NCBI GenBank assembly: GCA_039621445.1
Contig: CP154954.1
Coordinates: forward strand, 28,514,417 to 28,578,416
DNA length: 64,000 bases
Direction: 5' to 3'
Source: Euglena gracilis
Lineage: Eukaryota > Euglenida > Euglenophyceae > Euglenales
Below the pieces are notes generated by a model. The model was not told the DNA's origin. It did not search any database and was given only the letters and a program-made list of their open reading frames with translations. Positions 1 to 12,299 of the stretch are shown here, piece after piece. Made by a program: the position numbers and the translations under genes. Every line of letters begins with the position of its first letter. Position 1 is the first letter of the stretch.

Positions 1-39
1 ACTCAGCCTGTTGTTCGTCGCCATCCTGTCCCTCCCTGT

Positions 40-320
40 TGTTCCCCGCAGCGAGGTCATCATACGAAGTACTTCGCCTCTGCCCCAGGACACCTCGCCC
101 ATCGCCCTCATCATCAACCCTGCCGTTCAACATGGCGTGCACATCGTACGAAGTTCACCGCCGCAGACGACCCCCTCCCTCGTCGCCCTGACCCTGTTCC
201 CTGCTCCTCGCGCTCGGCGGGATCCTCGTACGAAGTTCACCGCCGCAGACGACCCCCTCCTCGTCGCCCTGGCCCTGTTCCCTGCCCTTCACGCTCGGCG
301 GGATCATCGTACGATGTTCG
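40..320. repeat. Tandem repeat, unit about 82 bp
   Basis: CGTACGAAGTTCACCGCCGC occurs near 145 and again near 227, each followed by a GACGACCCCCTCC block and a CCCTGTTCCCTGC block. Decayed versions flank them near 60 and 308. The two central copies are nearly identical. Confidence 0.75.
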
Positions 321-519
321 CGACCGGCACTCCCCCCACGTCCGGCCCTTCCACCACCCGCCACACAGCCAAAACCCTCGGCACTCACCCGGGGACGCTT
401 TTTTCCGCCGCCACCGCCATCCTCCTCTCTGTCTGTGATGACCCCGGCAGGCGCCGGCACCGCCCCCCCCCCCCCCCCCCCCGCTCCTGGCCCGCGGGGG
501 GTCCGGACCACCCCACCAC

Positions 520-775
520 CTACCAGGGAAATGAGCTCGGGCCCGGCCGCCGAAGCTCGCGGCGGCCCATTTTCCTCCCCCCCTCCCCGGAGCTCCTCGC
601 ACACGCCCCCCCCACCCTAAACCCCCAGACACGGCACGACTGTGCGCACCCCCCCCGTCCCCCACCGGACAGCACCCACGCTCACACAGTAGCCACCTGG
701 CTGCCCGCCGTTGCCCCTGCATTCAAAGGCCAGCCCCAACCCGGTACCTGGCCTTTGCTTGCTCAAGCCCCGAAT
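520..775. repeat. Direct repeat, copy 1 (partner 1362-1622)
   Basis: About 250 bp running from GGAGCTCCTCGCACACGCCC through CCAGACACGGCACGAC to CCTGGCCTTTGCTTGCTC. It reappears in the same orientation about 845 bp downstream with small changes. Confidence 0.85.
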
Positions 776-1361
776 GACCCAGACACCCCCTACCCGCATT
801 CACCCCTACCTGAGGTTAGTGCTTACATGAAGAACCCCTCGGAGGCACACAACGCCCCCCCCCCAGCGAGTGCACAGTGGCAGTCACCCCCACCCCAACC
901 TCAGGCTCCTCTGTTTTTTTTTAAAATAAAAATTTAGCATATTTATTCCTTTCTTTGATAGCCACCCGCCAGTCCTCCTCTGAGAGTGCCGGGCCCCACC
1001 CCTGGCATCATCATACAGTACCACCAACTGGGTTGACCGGGGCGACACCAGCCCTCTGGGACAAATCCCCCACCCCTGCGCCAGGCTCCCCCCCTCCTGA
1101 CTTTCCACGGTCTGGCACCGCTCAGACCTTGTGCCCATTAACTCCCCCCCTACTCAGATCAGCATCACCCCAGCCCCGAACCCACACGATACCCCCCGCG
1201 CACTTGCTGCAAAAATCCAGGGACGGGCCCCTCACAGCATGCGGAACCCCCCCCCCCGACAGACACCCCCCCACCCTGTGTGTGGGCTTGGCTCGTGCCG
1301 GGCATCAGCGCCGGCGTTCGCTCTACTGTCCTGGCCCGGCCCCAACCCCAGCCTATGAACG

Positions 1362-1622
1362 GGCCACGGACCAAGGAGATCGGGTCCGGTCGCCAACGCT
1401 CGCGGCGGCCCCTTCCCCCCCCCCCCCCGGAGCTCCTCGCACACGCCCCCCCACCCCCAAACCCCCAGACACGGCACGACAGCACATTGGGCGCACCTTC
1501 CCCGTCCCCCACCGGACAGCACCCACACTCACACGGTAGCCACCTGGCTGCCCGCCGTTGCCCCTGCATTCAAAGGCCAGCTCCAACCCGGTACCTGGCC
1601 TTTGCTTGCTCCAGCCCCGAAT
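1362..1622. repeat. Direct repeat, copy 2 (partner 520-775)
   Basis: Second copy of the C-rich block, including CACCTGGCTGCCCGCCGTTG and the GGTACCTGGCCTTTGCTTGC tail. It differs from copy 1 by short indels in the poly-C runs. Confidence 0.85.
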
Positions 1623-1904
1623 CATGCATTTGTGCTGATTTTATCTCGCAGCCTGGCATCAGCATGCAAACGTGGTTTGCATGCACTAGCAAATTGATTT
1701 GTTGCCTCTCGGAATTTTGCCACCCCCCCCCCCCATTCGACCAGCCCCGCCCAGCCCATCCCCCACCACCCGCCAAGCATAATCCCCACTACCCACCCCC
1801 CTGGCAACCCCTGTTCGGCCCCCCGGAACCCTGCCCAACTCTGCCTCCACCCACTACCCACCCCACTCACGCACAAATGCCCCACCATTTAAGCTATCAG
1901 GAAA

Positions 1905-2609
1905 CTCCCCCTGCATTACATCCATCTGGTGCTGGCTGCTGAAATGAAACCATTTCTATGCAGGACCACTTACACGCAAACGCTGCTTTAAACACCCTTT
2001 TTAATTCTGCGCATAAATTTCATCCACAAATTTCCCTTGCAGCTCATTTCAGTCAAAACACACCAGTGGGGCAGCCCAAATCCTCTTCACTGCGAACCCC
2101 CAAATTTCCGCAATAAGACCCACTGTGTTATAAACTCACATAAAACATAAAGAACAGCATCTCCCAAATTGCAGGGAAAGAAGAAAAGCTAGAGAACACC
2201 CTCGGAAACATGAATTTACATCAGCGCCTCCTTCACCTCCAGCCAACTCCCACCTTTCATGACACCAGGCCCATTTCCCTCTCCCTTACAATCATATGTG
2301 GCGACAGTGCACGCCCCATCCTCCTTCAGACCGCGGTGAGACACAGCTCTCTCCATGGTTTGTTGAATTTGTGCTGATTTGTCTCACAACCCGACGTCAG
2401 CATGCAAATGTATTTTGTGTTGCACCAACCATTTCATGATTTCTTTTGCAGCCTCTTGGACTTTAAACCTTGGACCGGTCACAATGGGCCTGGCACCGTT
2501 TTTCTGCCAGCCCCTGCCCCCCCCCCCCCTAGCTCACCCACCAGCTCTCCGCCGAGACTGGTGGACGCCGACACCCCCCCCCCGCCGCCACCCCCCATCC
2601 GACCTCCCT
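1905..2609. repeat. Array unit A, broken by a retroelement
   Basis: First of four related units of roughly 600-850 bp. Landmarks are TTGCAGCTCATTTCAGTCA, GCAGCCCAAAT, GAACCCCCAAATTTCC, CATAAAACATAA, TTTCATGACACCAGGCCC and GAGACACAGCTCTCTCC. The similarity ends near 2609, where the retroelement fragment begins. Units B-D follow from about 4990. No coding function is apparent. Confidence 0.8.
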
Positions 2610-4985
2610 GGTACGATAGGTCATCGCATCGACGCGGGACTGTGACCTGCCCCCCATCCTGGAGAAGGTGCGGGCGCACGACGAGGATGGCCTGCAGTGT
2701 GGCTGCCCCCCGCAACGACATTGTCGACGGGTGGGCCAAGAAGGCTGCCCGCGGAGAGGCATCCGAGTTTTGGGGGCCGCCGGCAGCCCAGTTCGGGGAT
2801 GCGGTGGAGCTCCTCGACTCGTCGGGCTCCGTCGTCCTGCAGGTGTCCTCCTCCTTCCCCTCGGCATGGTGGCTCCGCTCCCGGCGGGCGTGGCACACCG
2901 GTGCCCGCCAGTGCAGACTATCCCCCCTCTTCCCCGTGGCCATTGATATAAATTGGGCAGCATCCACCGGTGGTTTCCACCGGGCCATTGCCGGTGTCGA
3001 CGGTTTCGCCCACCTGGTGCCCCCAGCCACCATCAAATGGGTCGCCCGGGTCCGAGGGGGCTGCCTGGCCCGCAGGACTGCCTGTTTCGCCACGGCATGG
3101 GCCCTTCTTCCCCCGCCTGCCTGGGCTGTGGCGCTCCGGTGGAGGATGAGGAGCATATCCTCTCCGGGTGCTCATCCATCGGCTCCTCCGACGTGATCCC
3201 CTCCTTTCTGGAGCTGTGGGCCTCGGCGGGCTCCAAGGTGCGCTGCTCCATCCCACCGCCACCGGAGGTCTGGATCACTTCCCACCTCCTTCTGCTGGCG
3301 GCCGCCCTGATTCCCTCCGATTGCCTGTCGCACTCCCCGCTGCAACCAGCGGACGCTGGGCGCTTCCTCCCGGCCTTGCACCGCCTGCTGGCGGAGCGCC
3401 TCGCGGAGTGGATGCGGCGCCGGGGCACCCTCCAAGAGCCACCCCCCTCCACTCTCTCCCCGGACTCGTCCTCCCCAGCCCCCTGGCGTTCAGGGCAGCG
3501 GAGGCAAGGCCACCGGAACGCCAACCCACGGTGGCTGACCTCCGCCGCCTAGAGGTGGAACGCCGCCAGGCTCCACCGCTGCCGTCTCCACCTCCGCCCA
3601 CACCGCCTTCCTCGTTGCCGGCGTGCGGTCCGCAACGCTCCGCCGGCTTGCGAGAACAGCTGGTCTCCGTACTCCAACAGGAGACAACGATCCTCCATCC
3701 TGCGGCTCCACAGCTGCCCTCCTGCTGGCCGTGTTTGAGCGGGCCACCGGGCAGCCGCTCACCTCCACCCCAGGGGCCGGCCTCACCCAGCGGACTGTGG
3801 CACTGGGCCGCGCCCTCCGCCAGCTCATCGAGGCTGGCCCTGCGGTGGCCCTGTCTCCCCCTCTCCTGTGTGTATCCAAGTCCAACAGGCTCCTATACAA
3901 TAGGGTCCCCAGGGTCTCTCTGGACTTGGGGACCTGGCAGCGGTCCCCACAGGGGCCCTCATACTCCCCTGTCCTCCGCACACAGATGGCCGAGGCTAAT
4001 GCAGGCCTCGGGCGGTGGATCCGGGAACACCGGTTCCTGTGGCCAGCCCCTCCCGAAGAGGGGGAGTCCGCCATGGCCCTCCTGCTGTTGTGGGAAGTTG
4101 AGCATGCCTGCCCATTCCCCAGGGCTGTGCGGGACAACATCGCCGGATTCACCAAGCACTTGCAGGCCGCTGTCGCCGGCGACGAGGAACGTGGCTCCAA
4201 AGAGATGTCCAAAGAGATGGCGTCCCCTCTGGCGCCGGGCCTCCCGCCGTCTCGACCCCGCCGCTGGTCGGTGCGGCTGGCCCCAACGCCGGAGGGGGTC
4301 CGCGCCCCGTGGTAACGGGCATTCACCGAGAGGTGGAACGCTTTCCTCCTCTCTTTGGCCGCGGCCAGCTCTGGCAGCATCGCCGCCGTGGCTTCCTCTG
4401 TCCCCAATGTCGCAGGCATTTCGTCGTCTCCCTCTGCCCCGGTCCAGCCGCCACCCCTGGCCCACCGCTAGCCAAGCGGCGGAGGACTGGACCAGCGGCC
4501 GGGCGCCCACAGGCGGACTCGGCCTCGGCCTCGGCCCTCCCCCCAGCACGCCTTCCCGCTCCCCCGCCCGCCACTCTAGGTACCCCAAGCCAGCGGCGGA
4601 CGGGTGCAGCGCCCGCCAAGCGGCTCAGAAACCAGCCGCCAACAGGAGGCTCACCAGCAGCCTTGGCGTTGGCCCCCCTGGGGAGCCCGCCAGCACCCTC
4701 ACCCCCGGAGGACGGGGACTCCGTCCCCATGCCTGTCTGCCTGCCCTCCTTGCATGGCTTCCCAGGTACCCCCACTCGGCAGCCCCTCCCCCCCCTGCGG
4801 GAGCAGGAGGAGCATCCTCGAAAGCGGCAGGCATCTTTGCAGGTCTGGCTCCAGCCACGCGTGCGCCGGCCGGCGGAACACGGCAGAGCTGCGGAGGGCC
4901 CGCCCACCTGAGCGGGCGTGGGCAATTCCCAGGGACTCCGGTCCCTGAGGAACCCGCATAGCGTCCGGCGGTGAAATTCACCGCG
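2610..4985 (+). pseudogene. Decayed retroelement 3' part with RNase H and CCHC pieces
   Basis: This is a plus-strand remnant of the downstream half of a retrotransposon polyprotein. At 2666-2690 one frame reads KVRAHDED, and at about 2709-2752 another frame reads NDIVDGWAKKAA. Together they resemble the conserved His block and the last-Asp block of an RNase H domain, now one frame apart. At 3118-3171 a C-x2-C-x8-H-x4-C motif (CLGCGAPVEDEEHILSGC) matches the zinc-knuckle found after RT or RNase H in many non-LTR elements. A further open stretch runs 3623-4315, and its frame continues past the TAA at 4313 as coding-like sequence to about 4470. The frame breaks and internal stop show it is dead. 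It sits inside the tandem array, which resumes at about 4990. The exact clade is not determined. Confidence 0.6.
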
Positions 4986-4989
4986 AAAA

Positions 4990-5860
4990 CCGAACCCCAC
5001 CACTACCCACCCCACCCACCCCACCCCCACCACACCCTAGTCTTCAAGATTTTGCGGACCTCTTCCCTCCGCGTTGTCTAAATTTTGTTCAAGCTGCTGA
5101 AGTGCAACCATTTATTTGCAACCGCCGCTTTACCCCTCCATTAACTCTCAACCGCAAATTTCTCTTGCAGCTCTTTTCAGTCAGTACACACTGACATACC
5201 CGTGGAGCAGCCCAAATACTCTTCGCTGTGAACCCCCCAAATTTCCAAAATAACACTCATTGTGGTAGAAATTTTTCATAAAACATAAGAGAATCACATT
5301 TCTAAATTTCAGGACGAAGAAAGGCTGGGAAACACCCGGGAGAAATAAATCCACATTGGTGCTCCCCGCACCCCCAGCCCCAGCCCCCTCCCCGTTTTTC
5401 ATGACACCAGGCCCAATTTCTTTCTCCCATGCATTCAAATGTGGCAGCAGTGCATGCCCCATCCTCATCCAGACCGCAGTGAGACACAGCTCTCTCCGCG
5501 GTTTGTTGAATTTGTGCTGATGTATCTCACTGCCTGACATCAGATGCAGACATATTTTAGCTCACCTGCAAATTGATGGTTTCTTTTTTGCCTCTCCTAT
5601 TTTTGAACCCCCCCCCTTCTTGGACCAGTCATTATCCTCTAGTGGGCCTGGCGCCGTGTTTCTGCCAACCCTCTCCGCCACCCCCCCCCCCAGCTCACCC
5701 AGTCGAGAATGGTGGGCGCAGACTCCCCACCCTTTGTTGCACTGAAGCCTCCTGTCTGTCCCCCCCCTCCCCCCGCCGGCACCCTCTGTCCGGAACCCTG
5801 CCCCAGCTGTGCCTCCACTACCCACCACACCCACCCCACCCCCACCACACCCTAGTCTTC
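4990..5860. repeat. Array unit B
   Basis: Begins with CACACCCTAGTCTTCAAGAT, then the TGCTGAAGTGCAACCATTTA and TTGCAGCTCTTTTCAGTCAG landmarks, and ends in a poly-C segment. It is closest to unit C. Confidence 0.85.
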
Positions 5861-6620
5861 AAGATTTTGCGGACCTCTTCCCCCCGCTTTGTCTAAATTT
5901 TGTTCAAGCTGCTGAAGTGCAACCACTTATTTGCAACCGCCGCTTTACCCCTCCATTAATTCTCACCTGCAAATTTCTCTTGCAGCTCATTTCAGTCAGT
6001 ACACACTGACATACCCGTGGAGCAGCCCTAATACTATTCGCTGTGAACCCCCCAAATTTCCAAAATAACGCTCATCGTGGTAGAAATTCACATAAAACAT
6101 GAGAGAATCACATTTCTAAGTTTCAGTACATAAAGAAAGGCTGGGAAACACCCGGGAGAAATAAATTCACATTGGTGCTCCCCGCACCCCCAGCCCCAGC
6201 CCCCTCCCCGTTTTTCATGACACCAGGCCCAATTTCTTTCTCCCATGCATTCAAATGTGGCAGCAGTGCACGCCCTCATCCAGACCGCGGTGAGACACAG
6301 CTCTCTCCGCGGTTTGTTGAATTTGTGCTGATGTATCTCACTGCCTTACGTCAGCATGCAAACACATTTTGTGTGCACCAACCATTTTATGATTTCTTTT
6401 GCTGCCTCCTGGACCGGTCATTATGGGCCTGGCACTGTGTTTCTGCCAGCCCCTGCCCCCCCCCCCAGCTTACCCACCAGCTCTCCGCCGAGAATGGTGG
6501 ACGCCGACTCCCCCCCCCCGCCGCCACCCCCCATCCGGCCTCCACCCGGGAACCCTGCCCCGACTCTGCCTCCACCCACTATCCACCGTAACCACCCCAC
6601 ACACCAGGAACACCCTAACC
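5861..6620. repeat. Array unit C
   Basis: Near-duplicate of unit B: the same GCAGCCCTAATACT, GGTAGAAATTCACATAAAAC and GGTGCTCCCCGCACCCCCAG blocks in the same order. No convincing ORF. Confidence 0.85.
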
Positions 6621-7200
6621 TTTAAGAATTTGAGAACCTCTTCTTCCCTCCGCTTTGTCTGAACGTGGCTCAAGCCTGCTTAAGTGCAACCATTTACCTG
6701 CATCCGCCGCTTTAACCCCTTCCTTTATTATCATCCACAAATTTCTCTTGCAGCTCATCTAAGTCAGTACACACTAAAAAACCTTTGGGGCCCAAATAGT
6801 CTGCACTGCGAACCCCCAATTTCTAAATGAAACCCCATTGTGGTAGAAACCCACTTGAGTTAGTAAGATTGACATTCCCAAATATCATGGAAAGGAAAAA
6901 GGAGCACCCAGGAGAAAAAAGTTATTCATTAGCGCCTCTTGCATTCCCAGCCTTCCCATTTTTTATGACACCAGTCTCTCATCCATTCTTACATGCACCA
7001 CCATGTGCAGTTCACCTCCCCAGCCCCATGCCCCCTCCAGACCATGGTGAGACACAGCTCTCTCCGTGGTTTGTTGTATTTGTGCCGATTTTTTTTCACA
7101 GCCTGACATCAGCATGCAAGCATTTTTTTTTTTTGCATGCACCATCCAATGCATAGTTTCTTCTGCTGCCTCGCGAAATTTTCAACCCTCACCCATCTTG
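6621..7200. repeat. Array unit D, more diverged
   Basis: Shares TTGCAGCTCATCTAAGTCAG, GGTAGAAACCCAC, TTTTTATGACACCAG and GAGACACAGCTCTCTCCGTG with units A-C, but has deletions and a poly-T run. Confidence 0.7.
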
Positions 7201-7239
7201 TTCCATTTATAACACAACCACCCCATTCTTTCCCCTTTT

Positions 7240-8760
7240 CAGGACTCGCAGACTACCCAAATCAACCCGCGTTACCTGACCCACCGAGCTTCCGGATAAC
7301 CCCAACCACCTTGTGTATCTCACCCACGAAATTCCCTCCACCCCACAGTGTTCAACCTCGAACTTCCGGGCACCCAATGTATTCCGCCCTGCCCACCATG
7401 ATATATTTATAATGCAAAAATCCATGGTGTCTCTCCCACGAACCTCTGGACACCCTCATCCATGGTTTCCGACCCATCAAATCTGAACTACACCACATAC
7501 CCCATCTATGTTGTTTTACCCACAAAACCACCCTGTGGTGTTCAACCCACCCAACTTATGGACCCCCCCCCAATGGTGTCTTACTCACCGACTTTCGTTT
7601 CACCCCCAACCACCCCAGTGCATCCAACCCGCCGAACTTCCGTGCTACGCGCCGAACTTCTGAACAGCCCAACCCCCCCCCCCCCCGTACTGTTCTTCAC
7701 GCCGACTGCCCGGACCCCCCAAACGCTCCGGATAACCACAACCAACCGATCCTTCCGATAACCCAACCCCCACGGTGTTCTTTCCGATTTCCGAATAAGC
7801 TTGATAGCCCGTTGGTGCAGAACTCTGAACTACGGATAACCCCCTTGCCCAGATGGTGTCTGACCCACCGAGCTTCCGGACCATTCCGAATACCCCGTGA
7901 TATTTAACCCGCTGCATTTCAGGCTTGCCTCAACCCCTCTGTAGTTTTTCACCACCCACCGAACTTCGGTACAAACCCAGCCACCCTGCGGAGTCTAACC
8001 TGTCGAAATTCCGATAATCCCGACCAACCCATGGTGTTCGACCCGCTGAAACCTGGGACCCCCCCCCCCCGTGGCCTTCCACACATCTCACCTCTGGAAA
8101 CTCAATGGACCATAAACTTCTGCATAACCAGAACTCTCCCCTGGTGTCTCTCCCACCCCATTACCAAACTCCTGGATAACCCCACAACCATGGTGTACTG
8201 CACACCAACCACCTCACGTGGTGTTCAAAATCAGCTGCCGGACCATCCCATCCTACCCACCATCTTTCCGGACATCATAATCAATGCGGTGCTTTACCCC
8301 ATAAATTTCCGGGTGACCCATCAACTTTCTCAGTTACTCAGCCTGATGGCCCACCATGGTGTGCTACCCTTCCAACTCCCGCGTAAACCCACCTACCGAG
8401 CTTCCACATAACCCTAATCACCCTGTGCCCTCAGAGCTTCCGGACCACCTCGAACACCCTGTGACATCCAACCCCCTGCTTTACCAGGCCTCCCTCAACC
8501 ACCCCGTGGTGTTGTAACCACCGAACCTCGGAATAACCCCAACCGCCTGGCGGTGTCCAACCCGCTGAACTTCCACCCGCCAAACTTCCATACAATTTCA
8601 ATCCCTCCCCGGGGTGTTCTACACGCCGACTGCCTGACCTCCCACCCCAGTGTTCCGCCCCCAACTTCTGGAACATCCTAACCAACCCATGGCCTCCCAC
8701 CCACCGAATTGTAGATTACCACAACCACCCCGTGTTGGTCCTGTTGTTCGAAATTTGGGA
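7240..8760. repeat. Degenerate minisatellite, unit about 40 bp
   Basis: About 1.5 kb of imperfect repeats in which CGAACTTCCGGATAACCCCA alternates with AACCACCC(T/C)GTGGTGTTCAACCC. Copies vary in length and sequence, so open frames through it are unlikely to be genes. Confidence 0.75.
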
Positions 8761-9406
8761 TAAACGCAATCAAACGCCGATTTCCGGCCCTTTGCCCGTC
8801 CATGAAAGAAGAATTTTCGGCCCCCCCTCAGGTTCGAGGTAGCGGGGATCAACCCCCCCCCTCCGTGACGGAGCACAGCCTCTCCGTGGCGAAGGAGAGG
8901 AGTGGACCCCATATCACCCCGGGGGTACGGCGACCAGGGTGCACCCAGCTTGGTCTATTTTTTTTCTGCATCATTTCTGCGTTCCCCACCCTCTACCCTG
9001 ACCGACCCTCGGGAGGAGGGCCCCGGTCCGGTGGGAACATCACATCATTCCGATTTGTGCCCCCCATTCCCACTCATTCCCCCAGCCTCTGCCCCCCAGC
9101 TTGCACGCCCTCATCCCCCCATCATACCATCCCGGCCTCACTCTATTTGTCCCCTGGACACCAAACCCCACACACCCCCACAGGCGAACCCCCAACCAAA
9201 TCCCAAACTCCCAAATCAAATTGCAATGCCCGGGCTCCGGGGGTGCCCTCCAGAGTGGTGCTTGTGTACGCCCACGGCTGGAGGCACTGCGCAACAACGC
9301 GGGGCACAACAAATCCAAATCCAAATCCCCCCCCCCCCCCCCCCCCCCCCCCGCCCCCCCCCCGCCCCCCCCCCCCCCCCCCCCCCCCCCTGGGTATGCA
9401 ATGGCC
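8761..9406. other. Gene-free spacer with a long poly-C tract
   Basis: Mixed C-rich sequence with a run of almost pure C at about 9327-9391. A small CTCTCCGTGGCGAAGGAGAG stem lies at about 8880. Proline-rich frames are poly-C artefacts. Confidence 0.65.
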
Positions 9407-10722
9407 CCCGAGGATTATCGATGTGATTGGATTTCCGGGCCCACAAAGTGAATAGCCTATAGGTTAGGAGAGGGTCCCTAGTTTCTCTAGAGCCCTTGGG
9501 TTACCTGCAACTCCCCACCAGTCCGGAGATATGGCCCGAGCAAAAAAGTTGTCTACCGTTTTTTTTCCGGGGAAATTGCAGGGTCATTTTGGGGTCAAAA
9601 AATCGAAAAATTCAAAATATCTCGAAAACGCTGCTGAGTTAAGAAAAATTAAAGAGGACGTCATTCCACAACTTTGGGACGCCCGATCGATCGGTATGCG
9701 CGGTTTGGGCCAACTCTTCGCGTAGCCCGAGATACGGCCGTTTTGGGGTTTTGGGCCAGTTTGGCCAGCTTTGGCCATTTCGGGCCCATTCGGGGCCAGA
9801 AACCGTAAATTGCCCATATCTCGGGCTAGACGAGGAGTTGGAACCCAAACCAGGGGGTCAAACATTAGGTTTAGGGGGGGGTTTGACCGTTTTTTGGGGT
9901 TCCCGGGGTCTGGTTGCGCGATTTTGGGCCAGTTTTGGGTATTCGGGGACCCCTGCAGGCGCTGTGAGGGCGGCTGGGCGAGGGGGGTCGGGTTGGCTGG
10001 TTGGGACCCAAAAATTTGAAAATTGACACTTTTTTTCACTTCAGAACATCAAAAAAAGTGTTTTTGAGCGAAAAAAATTTTCCGACCCGGACCCCCCCCA
10101 TGCCCCCCGTGGCTGTGGCCTGCCCCCCCCCCTGGCCGGTGGATAGCCATTTATGGGTCAAAAAGTCGAAAAAATTCAAAAAAAATTTTTTGGCCCAAAA
10201 ACATGTTTTTTGACCTCCCGGAGCCGAAAAAAGTGTTTTCGAGCCAAAAATGAGCGTTTTTCGACCCGCCAGCGCCTCGTTTTGGGCCGCCAACCCATTG
10301 ACTTTGGGTCAAAACCGGGCCAAAAAAGTCGAAAAAAATCGAAAAAAATTTTTTGCCCCAAAATCATGTTTTTTGAACTCCCTGACCCGAAAAAACTGTT
10401 TTTGAGCCGAAAATGGGCGTTTTTCCACCGTCAGTGCCCCATTTTGGCCACCAACTCATTGACTTTGGGTCAAAACCGGGCCAAAAAAGTCGAAAAAATC
10501 GAAAAATTTTGTTTTGCCCAGAACAATGTTTTTTGGCCTCCAGGACACGTAAAACCTGTTTTTGAGCCGAAAATGAGCGTATTTCGACCCGCCAGCCGGC
10601 CGGGCCGCCGGGCTGCCGGGCCGCCGTGCCGCCGGGCCGCCGGCCGGGCCGGGCCGCGCCGGGCGCCGGGCCGGGCTGCGGTGGTCTCCCAAAGAGCTCA
10701 GCTCTACGTCACACCCTGGTCG
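9407..10722. repeat. Large tandem duplication, unit 1
   Basis: Starts CCCGAGGATTATCGATGTGA and ends AGAGCTCAGCTCTACGTCAC. A second copy starts 1,431 bp downstream. From about 10140 it contains a sub-repeat of about 165 bp (GGTCAAAACCGGGCCAAAAA, AAAATTTTTTG, CCCGAAAAAA, TTTTTGAGCC, GAAAATGAGCG), repeated three times. A GC-rich GGGCCGCCGG patch lies at about 10595-10680. Confidence 0.9.
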
Positions 10723-10837
10723 GTGAGCTCTTATCTCTTTAGAGTAAGAGCGAAGCTTACCCCCCCCCCGAACCCCCCCCCTGACCCCCCCCCGCCCCCC
10801 CGCCCCCCGCCCCCCCCTCCCTGAGTAGGTCCGGCCA
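10723..10837. repeat. Poly-C linker between the two large units
   Basis: After GGTGAGCTCTTATCTCTTTA the sequence becomes poly-C with a few interruptions up to the start of unit 2. It has no counterpart at the end of unit 2, which continues into poly-G/TATG repeats. Confidence 0.6.
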
Positions 10838-12207
10838 CCCGAGGATTATCGATGTGATTGGATTTCCGGGCCCCCAAAGTGAATAGCCTATAGGTTAGGA
10901 GAGTGTCCCTAGTTTCTCCAGAGCCCTTGGGTTACCCGCAACTCCCCGCCAGTCTGGAGATTTAGGCCGAGCAAAAAAGTTGTCTACCGTTTTTTTTCCG
11001 GGAAATTGCAGGGTCATTTTGGGGTCAAAAAATCGAAAAATTCGAAATATCTCGAAAACGCTGCGGAGTTGAGAAAAATTAAAGAGGACGTCATTCCACA
11101 ACTTTGGGACGCCCGATCGATCGGTATGCGCGGTATGGGCCAACTCCTCGCCTAGCCCGAGATACGGCCGTTTTGGGGTTTTGGGCCAGTTTGGCCAGTT
11201 TTGGCCATTTCGGGCCCATTCGGGGCCCGAAACCGTAAATTGGCCGTATCTCGGGCTAGACGGGGAGTTGGGACCCAAACCAGGGGGTCAATCATTAGGT
11301 TTAAGGGGGGGTTTTGACCGTTTTTTGGGGTTCCCGGGGTCTGGCTGCGCGACTTTGGGCCAGTTTTGGGTGTTTGGGGGCCCCTGCAGGGGTCCGAAGG
11401 CGGCTGGGCGAGGGGGGGTCGGGTGGCAGGTCGGGACCCAAAATTTTGAAAAATTTTTTTCGCTCAAAAACACCTTTTTTCACTTCAGAACATCAAAAAA
11501 AGTGTTTTTGAGTGAAAAAAAATTTTCCGACCCGGACCCCCCCCCCTCTGCCCCCCTCTGGCTGGGGCCCGCCCCTGGCCGGTGGACTTAGCCATTTTTG
11601 GGTCAAAAAGTCGAAAAAAATTGAAATTTTTTTTTTTGCTTAAAACCATGATTTTTGACCTCCCGGACCCGAAAAAAGTGTTTTCGAGCCAAAAATGAGC
11701 GTTTTTCCACCCGCCAGCGCCCCGTTTTGGGCCGCCAACCCATTGACTTTAGGTCAAAACTGGGTCAAAAAAGTCGAAAAAATCGAAATTTTTTTTTCCC
11801 CAGAATAGTGTTTTTGGGCCTCCAGGACCCGTAAAGCCTGTTTTTGAGTCGAAAATGAGCCTTTTTCCCCCCGCCAGCGCGCCGTTTTGGGCCGCCCACC
11901 CATTGACTTTGAATCAAACTGGGCCAAAAAAGTCGAAAAAATCGAAAAAATTTTATTATTTTTTTATTTGCCAAAAACGATGTCTTTAGGCCTGGCCTCC
12001 CAGACCCGAAAAACCTGTTTTTGAACCGAAAATGACCGTTTTTTCCTGGGCCGGACCGGGCCGCCGGGCCGCCGGCCGGGCCGGGCCTCCGGGCCGCCGG
12101 GCCGCCGGCCGTGCCGGGCTGCCGGGCCGGGCCGCCGGGCCGCCGGGCCGCCGGCCGGGCCGCCGGGGTGGACTCCCAAAGAGCTCAGCTCTACGTCACA
12201 CCCTGGT
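10838..12207. repeat. Large tandem duplication, unit 2
   Basis: Second copy of the 1.4-kb unit. The opening, the ATATCTCGAAAAC block, the TTTTGGGGTTCCCGGGGTCT block, the 165-bp sub-repeats (from about 11590), the GC-rich patch (12045-12170) and the AGAGCTCAGCTCTACGTCAC end all recur in order. Divergence is mainly point changes and homopolymer indels. Confidence 0.9.
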
Positions 12208-12299
12208 ATGGGGGGGGGGGGGGGGGGGTATGGGGGGGTATGTATGGGGGGGTATGGGGGAAGGGTTTGGAGGTGTTGTTGATGAGGTTTATGGCCCCT
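12208..12299. repeat. GGGGTATG simple repeat
   Basis: Poly-G and GGGGTATG repeats followed by a short unique stretch leading into the next array. The same simple repeat returns at 12940. Confidence 0.8.

Larger units (their letters stand above)
1..1900. other. C-rich low-complexity region without a gene
   Basis: The plus strand is strongly C-rich with many poly-C runs. Open frames here are proline- or glycine-rich readings of these runs and shadow each other on both strands, so I call no gene. It contains the tandem and direct repeats listed separately. Confidence 0.7.

Noticed and set aside
3168-4961. 597-codon plus ORF
   Set aside because: GC-rich alternative frame over the retroelement remnant. 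The motif-bearing frames (RNase H, CCHC) are others, so this is a shadow.
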